Part shown: in pieces, positions 11,994 through 24,785 of the stretch | Layout of the letters: each line of letters opens with the position of its first letter | How positions within the stretch are numbered: the first letter of the stretch is position 1 | Program-made: the position numbers and the translations under genes | The notes under the pieces: model-generated | Databases searched by the model: none | What the model was told of the DNA's origin: nothing | The model's input: the letters and a program-made list of their open reading frames with translations, nothing else | Source of the DNA: Pyrrhosoma nymphula | Lineage: Eukaryota; Arthropoda; Insecta; Odonata; Coenagrionidae | DNA length: 64,000 bases | Reading direction: 5' to 3' | Assembly (NCBI GenBank): GCA_963573305.1 | Contig: OY754332.1 | Span: 46,041,559 to 46,105,558, forward strand

Positions 11994-12618
11994 TGTGTTA
12001 TGACCCGGGCCCCCACCTATTTGGGAACCCTTGAGCATAAGATTTTACGTGGGTTCTTGCCCTTGGTGTCGGGAAGCGAATAATCACACACAAATATTTA
12101 AAGTCTTTTACTCAAAGTTTATTTCCATTAAAAATCCCATAAGAATCAATTCAATGAACAAATAGCAAATAATGAATATGTGCGTCTAGAATAGCAGAAA
12201 GTGAAAACATTACCAATGTCTCGGGAAGGAGAGGAGCTGCTGGTGATGGCACGGATGGATAGCGAGGCGCTTCGGCAGCACGGGCCCCATGGCCCGCGCT
12301 TCGACTCCCACTGACGGCTACATTGTGACTGTACCGTCAGTGAATGGTTGCAGAGTAACCAATAGCCGATCACTGTCCGATGAGAGACTAGTGAATCACT
12401 GTCTGACTGACTGCCTGACGAGTGTCGGGTGTACTCTCCGATAGCGTCTCCACTGTGCCATTATATAGGAAAGGTGACACTAGGATGTTTTCGACAAAAT
12501 GGCACGGGAGGGAGGGGAAGAAGAAGAGGAAGGTTAGCCGTTCTCGAAAGTGAAAGGTACAGTTCCCGAGGTATAGTTTGACATAGCTGGCTATTCTGAG
12601 ACGTCACACAACAACACA
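11994..12618 (-). mobile_element. Probable solo LTR of a retrotransposon
   Basis: The segment starts TGTGTTATG and ends AACACA, the TG...CA form with a short terminal inversion. On the minus strand the promoter order is right for an LTR: a TATA box (plus-strand TTATATAGG near 12461), about 330 bp of transcribed sequence, then an AATAAA signal (plus TTTATT at 12118-12123) and a GT-rich stretch before the end. A CATGGAGCCC sequence next to the 3' end might be a primer site remnant, but no gag or pol is seen on either side. No clear target duplication is visible. The family is unassigned (BEL-like or Ty3-like). Confidence 0.5.
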
Positions 12619-13950
12619 TTTATGCATATATTTGGAAATGGAATACTTCCATTTCCGGATCATTACACATGTTGGTCATTGTTCAAATGTGATTGAGATT
12701 CAGGTGCTATAATGTGTCCCGTTAAGCTGATGCAACCATTTTTCCGGATGGGTCCTTGGCCTGTGTAATCGCATAGGCTAAGAAACGAAAGTGCGTCCGA
12801 TGTCTTTCTAGGGATGAAGTGGAGGTAATTCGATTGAGATTTTTCTCTATATATTAATGAGACCATATGCGTATTCCGTATAAAAAATTTAAGATGTCGT
12901 TAGTAGCTTGAAATTAATATAGTAATAATAATGACGCAAAAGCTTCGTTTATGCTGAACGTCTAAGTAATTAACGATTTCAATGTGTGTAGATCTGGGGC
13001 TTCAAATTGACGGGTATGTTTCACGCCGTACACTGAAAACTCTTCGACAACGAAGGTTTTTTTGTGGTCTTAAAATTAGTGGAGAAGATATGGAGAAGAT
13101 AAACTTATAGCCCTTCGCTTGGAAAAACGGCCTTTGGGCAAACACCTCGAAAAGTGCCGTTGGTGGCTAATGTTTTGGTGTCATTAAAAGGCGTTATCTT
13201 TTCCATTATAATGCGCCACAATTCATTGGATTTTGTGTGTAGTGGCATTTCGCTCTAATTACCTCAAGTCACGTGTTCGTTTCGTTTACTACGTCACCGT
13301 GGGGGAGTGACCCTGCATCACGTCTGTGCCGCGGCTCCTGAAGCACTCTCGCGAGGGGGGCGGTGCAATGGCGATTTCATTACGTAAGCAGGCTCTCGAT
13401 GGCACTCGCGAGTGCAATTGGGGCCCAGTACGTTTAATTATCCTCTATTGCGCATATCCGATGTGCACAAATACGTCGCGGATTTATGTCCTACTTACTT
13501 GTAAGGGGGGACCCGGTTGTTTGACCTCGGGAGGGAGGCTCATCTGGTTCAAAACAGTGAGCAGAGCAAAACACAAGCTATGCCAAGCTGGCCCAACGCC
13601 AGTATCCATCTTAAATCGTCTCATATTTGGATCCGAAGGGTTTTTTTTGCGTTTCATTCTGTTGTCCCTTCTTTTTTAAGCGAATGAGTTCGCTCACTCA
13701 ACGCCATTTTTTATCGCTAATGATGGTGGTTGTTAGCGCGGAATTGGATCTTTCACCTTGTATCGCGTTATTGTTCACTTGGTTTCTAAATTTGTTTCTT
13801 TTAAGGTCTGTATCGCCCTCTACCTTCGTATGATCTGCCTGTCTGCTTAGTTTTCTAAACAAAACAGTCGCCTTTGAGAAGTTTCCTCTTGACTAAATAT
13901 AGTAATCGGTTATACCTACCCCTCGCTCGCGAAAGCTTCAATGACGAATT
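12619..13950. other. No feature recognised
   Basis: A 117-codon plus-strand frame at 13326-13679 has no family features. 10660-11990 and 14200-15290 are equally empty. Confidence 0.35.
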
Positions 13951-14200
13951 AGAATAGAATTTTATTTACTTCCATCTACAGAACATTACATTAAAAAATA
14001 ATTAAACATATCTACGGAAGGTTTTGGTGGGCTCCTAGGTCAAGATCTGAATTGAGCCACCATCAATGTTTAACATGTTTCCTTCACATTCGGTTTGTAG
14101 TGATATAATATGCTTCAGTGTCTAATAATAATATATAATAATTAGATTCTTAATATTTAAGCTTCTTTCATTCATCACGCTCCTATGCATGCTGTACATT
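13951..14200 (-). mobile_element. Possible LINE 3' tail
   Basis: On the minus strand the segment ends AATAAAATTCTATTCTAATTC, a polyadenylation signal followed by short repeated ATTCT units, as at the 3' ends of CR1-like elements. There is no coding match. Low certainty. Confidence 0.3.
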
Positions 14201-15298
14201 GTTGACTTGAGGTTATTTGTTTGTGGTCTTTGAATTTTCCTGAACATATTATTCACACAGTGTTAGTCTTAGTCACAGTGCTTCATGTCTAGTTTTAAAT
14301 GGATCTTCCGCCACTGACATTAAAGGCAAGAGCTATTGTGCTTGTAAGTGCATGGCTGGCGTCGTTGGTTTCTTGCAGTGCCCCGATTTTTTCTTTCACG
14401 GAGGTTGTTCGTGGAAGAGGAGGATTTTAGGAGAACTTGAGAAGAGATGGCCAATTTTGTGTGGGAACTCGCAGAAATATACTGGAAACGTTTCCGCCTG
14501 AGATGTCATTCGTTTTCTTCGTCTGTCGGGTGAGAATCGGAGGAGTTGTCTGGGGGTTCGGCAAAATGAAGTTGGGGATGTTAGCAATAGCTGCCTCGGT
14601 GTGTCGAAATCAAAAAGCGTATCAGTTCTCTCGTACCCCTTGAAGGTGACTTGTTTAAATTGGCATTTGCGCTGTGAAATAGAATGAATGACACGTCTTA
14701 GGAACTAATTTTTGAAGGGTTCCAATGTGCTGTTATTTTTGTTACTAAATTTCCAACAGGGGTGTTACGACCCTTAGACATAGACATATATCTACATGTA
14801 AGGGTAAGGTAGTGGTGTCTGTATCGTCAGCATTTTGTGATATCTCACTTAGGTCTTTGCACAGCGCAAATTTTTCAAGTCCTTTGTGTGATTTGGAAAA
14901 TGCGTACTGCGCATTGCCATTAAACAATGCACTTTTACTGTCGATATTATTATGAGTTGAGCGATATCAAGTCTCAATCAAACTTGTTCACTCTGAAAGG
15001 CAAATGAAACTTGAATGCTCTGTTCTCTTCCGCTGTCGACTTGAGGAGAAATTCGTCAAGTATCTGGTATCCTGCTGGTTTACTTGGTGCCTTTGTCTGT
15101 TTTTTTACAAAAATTATTCGATTTTACTGTACTCGGATTAAAATATGTAAAGCATAATTTTTTTGAGTATATCCAATTATGACGAAATCTGAACCAGTAT
15201 TCGCAGGTAGCCACGATTTTTGGCGCCTACGGGTGCTCTCGAGGGCAATTATTTCAATTTTAGGAACTTTTCTAGCCTAATTTAACGGACCTACTCAC

Positions 15299-17507
15299 TC
15301 AATGGAACCAAAGGTTCTGGAAAGGATATTCTGACAAATGAGGGATTGATTTTAAGTTATGTTGCAGCATCAAGCATGTTGCCAATCGTTCCACTCCACT
15401 TGTTGTTAGACAAAGTTTTTCCATCCAATCTGTGATCAAGTGCTGCAAAGGTAGCTCATTAGTATGAAGAGCACAAACCAACCATATGAGTTTACGATTC
15501 AGCTTTGCCTCAACCAAATGCATGACTCCTCCTTCCCAACCAGTGTTAACATTCATTTAGTCACCACCAATAGCCTGCAAAATACCATCAATGCTGTTTT
15601 TCTTTAAGAAATCCACAAGATGGTTAACAATAACTTCAGCAGGTATCCTTTTCGTTAAGTCTTCTCTGGAGTAAAATGGCAAAGATACATTTCACCTGGC
15701 TCACTGCTCACAGTGTAATGCTTATCTTTCACAATACTTGGAAACTGGTGACTAGAGTTATTTGCTTGTAACAGAACTTTTGTGGAATCTTTGCGTCCAT
15801 CAAAGAAGATACATTCATCTACATCTACATCTACAAAATACCCTGCAAGCCACCTCAGGGGTGTGTGGCAGGGGGTGAGTAATCACCAACATAAATCACA
15901 CTATATCCTAAAGTTAGTGTAACTACGACTAATTATGCATCAGCACAAATCGCTAATGCTTGTCACGAGGCGAAGCCTCACAAGCATGCAACACTACACT
16001 ACAGATGTCATCAAAATGGAGAGTGACCTCAATATACATGCATTCTACAACTACACAGATGGACAGGGACTCAAGACCCATGTAGAAAACATGCTAGGCG
16101 TGCTGTTAGTATGTACTAGGTAACAGTAAAGGATTCAAGTATTAGGAGTACTACAACTACTAAGAGCTACACTACCTAACGACAAACCTAGATAAAAGTC
16201 TCATGGCAGCTATTATGGTCCCTTATCGTTCGTGGGAAAAATGACATCTTAAATCTATCCGTTCTGCAGTCTAGTTCCCTAATTTTACTCTCATGATCTG
16301 ATCTACCGTAGTATGTCGGATTTCGTAAAATATTATCAACGTCGTCAGAGAATAGACCGGTTTGGAACTTACATAATAGATTTAGTCTAAATTTTAATCG
16401 ACGGTCTGAAAGCTTTTCCCATCCCAGTTGCTGCAAAAGGTCAGTAACACTAACAAGATTATTATTTATTAATTCAATATTGACTATCCGGCATCGAGCA
16501 TTAAATTCTTCATCAAGTGATTTCATGACTTTTCTTGTGCCCTTTTTACTGTATTGTCATCAACCACAAGTCTCCTGTCTCCTTCAGTAATTAATCCAGC
16601 ATCCAAAAATGCAGCTGTTGTCATGGCAGCTGTAGCACGTAGACCGGCACCATACCTAATACTTTGTAATGCAACATTGTGCAATTGTAATGTATTGTAA
16701 TGACTTGTCCTTGACGTAGAAGGTACATCAGAATCATCACATGGGATCTGCAAAAGATCTTCAGATTCTTCAACCCAAACATCAGTTGGCTCTTCATCTT
16801 CGTCGGAGAAAAGAACTTCATTTGATTGGAATGTTAATTCTTCCTTTCTTTTCTGCTTATATTCAGACATTCTTCTTCAATCATCTTCTTTTCTCTTCCG
16901 CTTTTTAATTTGTCTTCTGTGCTCAGGTAGATCTGGTAATCCAATTTGATGCTGTCCAACAGATCCAACCTTCTCTCTTTGACTATTAATCAACACTAGT
17001 TCTTTGACAGGGATCTTCATATCCTTAGAACAAGAGCAGGAGATGTGCACTTCATGTTTACAGTCAGCACCACGTGGACATGGACCCTCAAATTCTGAAC
17101 ATAGCTTAATCTCACACTTGCAATTGAGGATGTCAAAGAGCTTGTCTAATGTTGCTATGAAAGCCTCTTTCACCTCCAGTTTTCCTCTGCCAAGTGTCAT
17201 CTTGGCCTTTCCCCAGTTTTCTTCTATCTTGTTCAGGACTGTGACTCTCGAATTCAAAATTGACACCACAAAACAACTGTTTGCTAGCTCCTACTTTTCA
17301 AGCAATTTTGGATAAATATCGTTTTCAAAAGTGGCTGCTGGGTAATTAATGATATTCTCTCCATTCTGCTTTGTTAGTAGAAGCCCATATCTTATAGGTA
17401 AAATCACGCAGAATTAGGAGTTCAGAAGGCAGCATTTCTCGACCACTTCCAATGAAGTTACTCATGTGAGTGGAATTTGCCGGTTTTGTCTTCCTTTTAC
17501 TAGCCAT
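15299..17507 (-). pseudogene. Broken multi-copy (transposon-associated?) protein gene, interrupted by a LINE
   Basis: Read on the minus strand from an ATG at 17505-17507 (MASKRKTKPANSTHMSNF), then a stretch ending ASTNKAEWRE. After stops come an open piece at 17269-16877 with a cysteine cluster (CKCEIKLCSEFEGPCPRGAD, then CSCSKDMKIP) and a lysine/arginine-rich end. A second piece (16870-16523) begins acidic and ends RLVVDDNTVKRAQEKS. A LINE then intervenes. The C-terminal part resumes with FFDGRKDST (about 15790-15815), EPGEMYL, and VNTGWEGGVMHLVEAKL with LHTNELPLQHL (about 15550-15470). The order FFDGRKD ... DGTNVNTG.KGG ... LHANELPLRHL is a family I have met in many arthropod and cnidarian multi-copy predictions, but I cannot name its function. 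An in-frame TAA just before MNVNTG, plus frameshifts, make it a pseudogene. Confidence 0.7.
15826..16497 (-). mobile_element. 5'-truncated CR1/Jockey-type LINE (3' end) nested in the pseudogene
   Basis: Minus-strand translation gives SVTDLLQQLGWEKLSDRRLK, a run of Leu/Asn-rich residues, and SFFPRTIRDHN. This is the usual C-terminal end of CR1/Jockey/L2-like ORF2. A stop near 16190 is followed by about 350 bp of 3' UTR containing GCAAGCCACCTCAGGGGTGT (plus strand, about 15847). It finishes in a short (GATGTA)n tail (plus strand TACATC units, 15819-15834). The same 3' UTR recurs on the plus strand at 29655-30690. It splits the surrounding pseudogene between MKSLDEEFN and FFDGRKD. A clean target duplication is not evident. 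Confidence 0.85.
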
Positions 17508-19464
17508 GGTTCCGAATTTTCAGATTTTGCAAGTGGAAGAAACTATTCATTCGTGCCTGGAAACAGAAAAACAAGAAAAGAATACTTGCATGATATTAAT
17601 AAAAATTAAATAAAGAAATTAAAAATTAATAAAAAGACACTAAGCTACAAACGATTATTGCTAGATTTAAAAAAAATTTACTATTACTTACGCTGAGATG
17701 AAGAAAGAAATACTAGATGCAGATAAGGCACTGGACTTGTAAGAGTATGCTTGATTTTCTCTGACTTTCATCACAACCTACCTCTAACCGGTAGATTACT
17801 CAGATGATGACAAATTTTTACGAGTGATATAAAACTTTTTACAGATGATGTAGTATGTTGTAAGTATATTCTTAACCTAAGAGCAGAAGTAAAGAGAGAA
17901 ATAAGGATAAGAAGGAACTTCTTGTGAGAAGAAGGTTTGATGCGAATTTTACATGAAACATGAAAATATCACGAATTTGAAGTAGCCATTTACCAAGCAA
18001 ACTAATGTAAATGCCAGTTCTTATAAATATAATTGTTAATGGCTAACCAAAACAACTTTTTGACCCCCCTCATTTTTGGAAAAGAAATTTGAAAAAAATC
18101 GACCCGCCAATCCTTTTTTATCGCATTGGAACGTAGTAGGTATATATGAAGTATATGTTGTACTAACATTTTAATTGATTTAGCATTGTGCAATACTTAT
18201 GCAGTTTCTGATGCTGGATTTTGACGTTTCAGGAGTTGGATTTAATAGCGCAACTCGCCAAATGAACTATTACGTACAAGTTGTAAATGTCGTCCCAATT
18301 TCCCTGTTTATCGCCTGTGGAGTCAAGGTGACTTTTAAAATTTTCTCCAAGTGCGTTAATCGTATAAGGAAACTGAAAATGGAGGTGAAAAAATATCATG
18401 CGTTGTGAAGGTAGAATTTTATTGTGTTTCAAGGATTTTTGTGCGAGTCAATTTTTTTACGTTTGTCCCTATAATATGGGTTTATCCCATCGTTATTCCA
18501 TGTTTAGTAATGTTAAATATAATATCAGAGTATACGTGGAGGAAAAATGTAAACGACAAGTCTTAACGAAAAGAGGGTAGAGGTCCTATGAAGGCAGGCT
18601 GATAACGATCGCTTGAGGAGTATTGGATGTTGTTTAAGTATTCAAATGCCCTGAAACATGGTAAAAATCTGTTAACATGTTAACATTGCCTGTCTTTGCT
18701 ACTGGAATCTTGCTTCTTTAAAACTGTGGGCTATTCCGTATATATTTTAGAACCTACCCTAATGAATTTGATTATACGTAGACCTACTCCTCCGGCAGAT
18801 ACTGTAATCCGGGGACAGGAATATCCGTCAGTAAAGTAAGGTGGATAATATGTTCTTAACTCAGATGGGAGAGTTGTCCTAAGTTGACGCAAAATGTTTG
18901 AATGGATACATGAAACACCTCTGATTTTTTTAAAGTTAGTAAATATATTCCTTAAAGCCTTAATAAATGATTTTAATATAAATTGTTAAATAGTCTTGTA
19001 ATTTTTCATGAATATAAGGCCTTTTTTTACATGTAAGCATCTCATTGTCAGTATGAAGAGGGATTTTTTTATTTTTTATGGAATCTTTGATCCTAAAAAT
19101 CCAGTATCAAGTGAATCAAATTGCTGCATATACCTATCAGTGATATTATTATGTCACAGGTCGGCTTCGAATGCTATTTTTTATTTCTGAATAAAAAATT
19201 TCAAAGGTGTCTTAAATTTAACCCAGTTGAGGATTTAAACAGTTTTCCTTGAGCGCCGAAGTTTCCGGTAGCTGAGGATATGGATGTTAGAATTAGCTCG
19301 CGTGTATTGAAGAAATTTATGAAGCGAATGTTGAGGATATTCGCCGCTTAAATTAATTGCAATGGATTGAATACTCACTTTTTCCACGTATGCGTAAACA
19401 ACGAAAGCTGATGAAGGCATTTTTTGCAGTTGATGAGTCACTGAACTCAGGGTAATGTTCTTTG
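17508..19464. other. No feature recognised
   Basis: AT-rich. Only short frames; no repeats seen by eye. Confidence 0.4.
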
Positions 19465-19752
19465 CGGGGGCGGCGGGATGGCGGGGATTCCCGCCCGAGC
19501 CACGCACTAGGTTTCGGGCTCGGGTCCGAAGGACCCGGTGGGCTGGGCCCCGAACTTTGAACAGCCAACAGAACAAACATCTCTGAGTGAAAGTATAATT
19601 TTGTCATACTGTATATATATTCCTATGAAATTGTAGTTTAACGCGTTTTTAACGCACACATTTTTTCAGAAGGGAAAGGGGGGAGGGGTACAAAAACCGG
19701 GCCCCTCTGGACGTGCAGCGGCCCGGGCCCCTGAGCACCCACGCCGCCCCTG
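19465..19752. mobile_element. GC-rich hAT-like non-autonomous element
   Basis: Ends CGGGGGCGGCGGGA (left) and the reverse complement of the right end CAGGGGCGGCGTGG form an imperfect 14-bp inverted repeat. Flanking 8-mers GTTCTTTG (19457-19464) and TTTCTATG (19753-19760) agree at six of eight positions, consistent with an old hAT target duplication. The interior has GC-rich ends around an AT-rich centre and no gene. Confidence 0.55.
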
Positions 19753-19760
19753 TTTCTATG

Positions 19761-22029
19761 TGTGTAATAGTAACATAAGTTTTTTTCCTATCCTAGTAAT
19801 GGTGTATAGCCATCATTGTTTATTATAATTTTGTTTGCCAATATTTTTTTAACTGTGCGGTATTTCCATTTCACTATTGTTACTGGCCTTTATCTTAGTA
19901 TGAGAGCCTTCGTCAAATACTTCCACACAAATTCCTCGCCTGTGCCAATAATCATCTCAAACAGTTGAGACCATTCGAGAAGCTTTGCCAACTGAATAAC
20001 CTTGCCAAGTTTAATAATCATTTCGTTATACCCTGCCAGATTTTCCGTGCCCTAAGTGCTTAAGGGTGGAGTGAATAGGTCCATTATTCAGCGGGGTTTT
20101 TGGGTACGTTTCATCCTTGAACTCAAGCTTCAGCCGAGTCTGTTGTGACATGATTAACTCAGTTTTTGCCTCAAGCTCTAATCTAATGCCATCAATTATA
20201 GTCTCGCTATGTATCCAGATTTAAAGTATTCTCTCTGTTTTAATTTTAGCTGGTGGGGATATTTTGGTGAATGCTATCTCACATCAACTCTAACGTACGT
20301 AGTCCTGGCATTTATATTCATGCGAGAACTTTTTTAACGCAAGGCAGTCACATTTAATATTATGAACGCTTGTTTTAGTCCTGGTAAAAATGTATTTAAA
20401 TCAGTACTTAGCATTTCAATGGGAATCAGGTGCTGTAATGCGTACACTCGTGTTTAGTGTGTATTCGATATTGGGAAAAATAGTAACACTGTCCCCAGCT
20501 TATGCGGGATGTTCATCGGATATCGGTTCGCAATTGGGGCAACTGCCTCCCTTCGGTTCGAAATCTCGCTCAAAGCATTCGTAGGACTGTGGCCATGGCA
20601 GAATTATATTCCTGCGCGGTTTGGATTGTGCCTTTTAATCGAAGATTGCGTAATTCATGGTGGAAAAAGGCCTGTTCATTGAGATTTTCAGATTTACACT
20701 GAAGATAATACAAGTTCGATGACCTCAGCATGTGAACATTTTGTTGAAAGATATTATTATGAATTGACGGACCGTATTCCGTAGCGTGATTGTTGTTTAA
20801 AATGTTTTACTAGAATACCCAAGTAAATTGTATTACAAGATATCGATTAACTGACAATGAGTTTTTAGAACATCGTTTAAAACTCGCTGGCAGTTTTCAA
20901 ATCGTGAAATTCGACCTGTATGAGAGTAGACCTTGAGTGTGTGTCAGATCTACTTTTTCCTTCTGGGTTTCCTCCGTTTATGATGCAATAATCTGGAGTT
21001 ATCGTTTTACTAATATATTTCTTGGTTTTGATACGCATTCGTCGGGGTTAAGAGGATAGTAATAAAAGGGAATCGCAGCAGTTTGGCCGGGAAGACGTTC
21101 TCCCGGCGTACTTAATCAGAATCTTCTCGCAGGTTGCGACCTCAAATTTTATGGCACACATGTTTTTTATTGCTTCTACCCGAAAGGACTCGTACAATGG
21201 CCCTTTCGTGAAACTCTTGCTTAACACGCGAACCGTCCTACTGGTTTTTCTTATCGGCCAAAATTTCAGTCTCGGGTCCTTGCGTTCGAACGTGTAAATG
21301 CGTGTCTACTTTTTTCTTTTTGCTGTACCTCGGCGTTCTTCGCCGTTCGAGCATCGACGCACCGGCTTTCAGTTTCCGCGTGAGCACGCGTGCATACGAT
21401 GCGCTCTTTTCTCCTTCAGCCTCGTGCGACCACGTGGTAGGGCGTCCCGTGTGCCACGTGGCGGCGAGCGCATCCTCCCGGCGATCCCTCCGCCCTCAGT
21501 GCCATATCTGCGCAGTAAGCAGTTGTTGGTCTTTATCGCGATTCAAAGATCATGTTTTCACTCGTTGCTGTCGCAGCTAACGGTATAATTTGCCTCTCCT
21601 CAATGAGTCGTGGCAAATTAGCTTGCGGTGACAACGCGTGACGTAATCGTTTTGCGTCTCGAGTAAGCCGTCTTTCGTCCACTTTCGCCTTTGCGATTAT
21701 TTTCTGGGTCGCGAACTTTTGTTTGCCGTTTTGTGGAATTAATTTATTGTTTTCAGTCAGAAACGGTGAATGATGCTTCGGTCGTTGACGTAGTTCTATT
21801 TTCCCAAGAATGGACAGGCATGTGAATGGCATGATGGCATGTGAAAGACAGGTCATAATTATATGCTGACAATAGATAGGCAAGTGCTAAAGTATAAATT
21901 ATGTTGCTAGAATTTGATAATTTTTATCGCGACGATGGTAATGAATTGAGTTTATCTGTGTGATTGTCATTTCGAGTCGGTGATATTCATTTCGACGCGT
22001 TGTTGATTTCGCGTGGAATTTAAATAGCT
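19761..22029. other. No gene; moderate GC at 21290-21500
   Basis: Two overlapping plus-strand frames at 21298-21588 reflect GC content rather than a protein. A dispersed word TCCCGGCGTACTT at 21102 links to 32617. Confidence 0.4.
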
Positions 22030-22277
22030 TTTTTTGTTGTGACACTAATTCGGAAGCCTTGAAGGATTCTTGTTGTGCCTTTTGTGCGTCTCCTGGTGGC
22101 ATTTAGGTTCCCTTTTCTGATTTCATTCTGAAGATTGTGCAGACTTCCTAAAATATTTTTTATTATGGCGCTAATTCGGAACCCATGAATGGTTCTGTGC
22201 CTTTAGTACGCCTCCTCGTGGCATTGAGGTTCAATTTTATGATTTCATTCTGAAGATTGTGCAGACTCGCTAAAGTA
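22030..22277. repeat. Tandem duplication, two ~120-bp units
   Basis: Units 22030-22155 and 22157-22277 share CTAATTCGGAASCC, GGTGGCAT/CGTGGCAT and the exact string TTTCATTCTGAAGATTGTGC. Identity is roughly 80 percent with small deletions. No coding. Confidence 0.8.
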
Positions 22278-23638
22278 TCCTTGCCTGACCACATATAATC
22301 TAGTAGCTAATTAAAAAACTAATCCTAGTTAGCCTCAGGTCCATTTTGAATTATCGAAGACCCTTCTTTCCTGAGACATGCTAATTTGAATTTAACTACA
22401 TGCCTTCAGTGGTAGCTGTATGATGCAAAGAAGGGTATTTTGACCGTGGTCGATGGATAGTAACCGCAAAATGTTTATTCAATTCTCAGCGTCTGCAGTC
22501 ATATTTTCTTGCTCGCGTTGGCGGAAGCTGTTAAATTCAAAATAGGACGCCTCTTTAATTTTTATCAGTCTCAGGGATGGTGTTTATCAGTCGCTGCACT
22601 GGTGGCAAGGAATTCAAACGACAAGCGAGAAAAATTAAGATGCATGTGTCAATCGAGATAAAGGAATTAGCATTAGGCTGAAAGAATGATCGGCATCAAC
22701 TTCCAAACTTCGGATTCAAAGTAAGGACGGATATTAATTTCCTCGCCACTTCCCAATTACCATCCTCGGAATTTGCTGACAGCGGATCGAAAGCTGTTAT
22801 TCTGTTTGCGAAGAATTGAGGGACCCGTGTGACTAAGCGTGTCATCGTTGCATCAGAATAGTTATTAAAGTTGTACTTTTATTTATTTAGCTCGCGTAAT
22901 GGTCGAAGGTGGAAGGTATTAATGTTGCATTATTGCATGGCAATGGAGGAATGATTCTCGAAGTTGTGATGTTATGTGCTCACGCAGGGTAGTGTTGTGA
23001 AACTGAGATTTCTCTCACGGATACATGAAGACCAGTACAATGAAGCACAATCGCCATATCTCTTATGAAACTAGAAACACGTGCAGTGGCGGTTGTCATA
23101 TTTATTACCATTAGGAAGTGAGTTGCCTTGTATTCTAATTTTGTCGTAATTAGTAAACGTCATGAAAGGAATAAAGTGATTACGCTTAGGGTGGTTGGAG
23201 CGATTTTTCTTTTTGTACAGTTTTGTGTGAAAATGATAATATAGCTTTTTACCGATTTGGTGTATTAGCATGTCAATGATATTTTAACACGTAGTGTCAT
23301 AGGTGATATAAGGCACGTGATATATATTTTTTAGTAATTCGATTACATACGCCCATATATTATTCTAAACGCGAAACAATACATTTCATATTATTGTATC
23401 ATTTCATTGTTTCAACTATTATTATTAGTGTCACGCCGGGTCTAAGATTCGAAGAAACTTATTTAAATATTATTTTCGCCTAAATTTTGAATCCAGCGCT
23501 ATTACTAAGGTAAAGAATTAAATATTTAATTCTTGTACCATTTCCATCACTGCCTGTATAATAAGTTCCCCCGCATAAACAACTGTACTGAGTGAAATGC
23601 GGTCCTGGTATTTTTTTCCGATTGACTCAAAATGTAAT

Positions 23639-23639
23639 A

Positions 23640-23715
<76 letters not shown>
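23639..23715. repeat. (TA)n microsatellite, left
   Basis: A pure TA tract of about 65 bases follows a short GTGTGT stretch. The reading frames through it (repeated Tyr-Ile) are artefacts. Confidence 0.95.
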
Positions 23716-23719
<4 letters not shown>

Positions 23720-23748
23720 TTCCAGGAAAATCACTCGGGTGATAAATA

Positions 23749-23995
23749 TACAGTATGCCAAAAGGGTGGCCGATAAAAAATATACACACGGAAAAAAGAA
23801 CACTTACACATAAAAACTTCCGATATTTCGGTGAAGACTAGCTCCACCTTTCTCAAGGTTTAAAGTAGGAACCTAGGTTCCTACTTTAAACCTTGAGAAA
23901 GGTGGAGCTAGTCTTCACCGAAATATCGGAAGTTTTTATGTGTAAATGTTCTTTTTTCCGTGTGTATATTTTTTATCGGCCACCCTCTTGGCATA

Positions 23996-24000
<5 letters not shown>
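23749..24000. mobile_element. 252-bp near-perfect palindrome between two (TA)n tracts
   Basis: The symmetry centre is between 23874 and 23875 (AACCTAGGTT). Arms of about 126 bp match almost base for base with no spacer: left end ACAGTATGCC, right end GGCATACTGT. Each arm holds CCTTGAGAAAGGTGG ... CACCGAAATATCGG, whose GGTG/CACC stem followed by GAAA and AUC echoes a hammerhead, but the CUGANGA box is broken (CTTGAGA). There is no gene. Confidence 0.85.

Positions 24001-24051
<51 letters not shown>
24000..24051. repeat. (TA)n microsatellite, right
   Basis: A TA tract of about 50 bases directly abuts the palindrome. It mirrors the left tract, so the TA runs may be part of the inverted unit or the split target. 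Confidence 0.95.
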
Positions 24052-24054
<3 letters not shown>

Positions 24055-24785
24055 CTATAAGTGACTCATTTTCATGGTTTTAATGGTGTTGGCGCATGGA
24101 AATTCTAATTTGAAACTTGAAACACCATTGGGGATGATTTCTAGATCCTTGACCTCCTGTCGTAAGTGGCACGAAATGGGAATAACATTCCAACCGTTAA
24201 TATGTGAATGATCATAAAACGTAATCGCTTTACTCCAATATATATGTATAAAGCACCCGTTTCTGCTATCTGTGCTTCGTAATTTTTGTGTTATAATCTT
24301 CACGAGTGTGGTGTAATATTTTTCTCGGTTACTCCTCCACGATTTTGTGCGAGCGTTCTGATTTAAAATCATCTCTCATGAGTCTCTAGTGGTAGACATT
24401 TGAGAGATTTGCGTACTGGAAATGTCAGAGTGGTCGCATGAGCTTTGAGTTAATTTATTTGCTTAAGGTGTAAGTCAGCACGTTTATCGCAGTGATTTTG
24501 CTATTTTGAGCTGGAAAAGAGTCATCAAGATGCTTTCTCCATTGCTAACTGTTGAGCACCGGTTTGGAATCCTGCGAGTCATTCATGTTTAATTCGACGT
24601 CGTTTGCCGGTGTTATTATCTCCTTATACTTTTATTATTTTTGTACGTCAGTAAACATCAGTGAAATTACAGCGTTTACGCTGATAGTTTTAGGCTACTG
24701 TTGTTAATTTTTTAGCAGTGCGTTTAACGGTGATATTTCCAAGGTCGTTTTTACTGGTTCATGACTCGCAGAAATATGTAGTTTT

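Noticed and set aside
23547..23813. Frames rich in Tyr-Ile repeats
   Set aside because: Direct translation of the (TA)n microsatellite.
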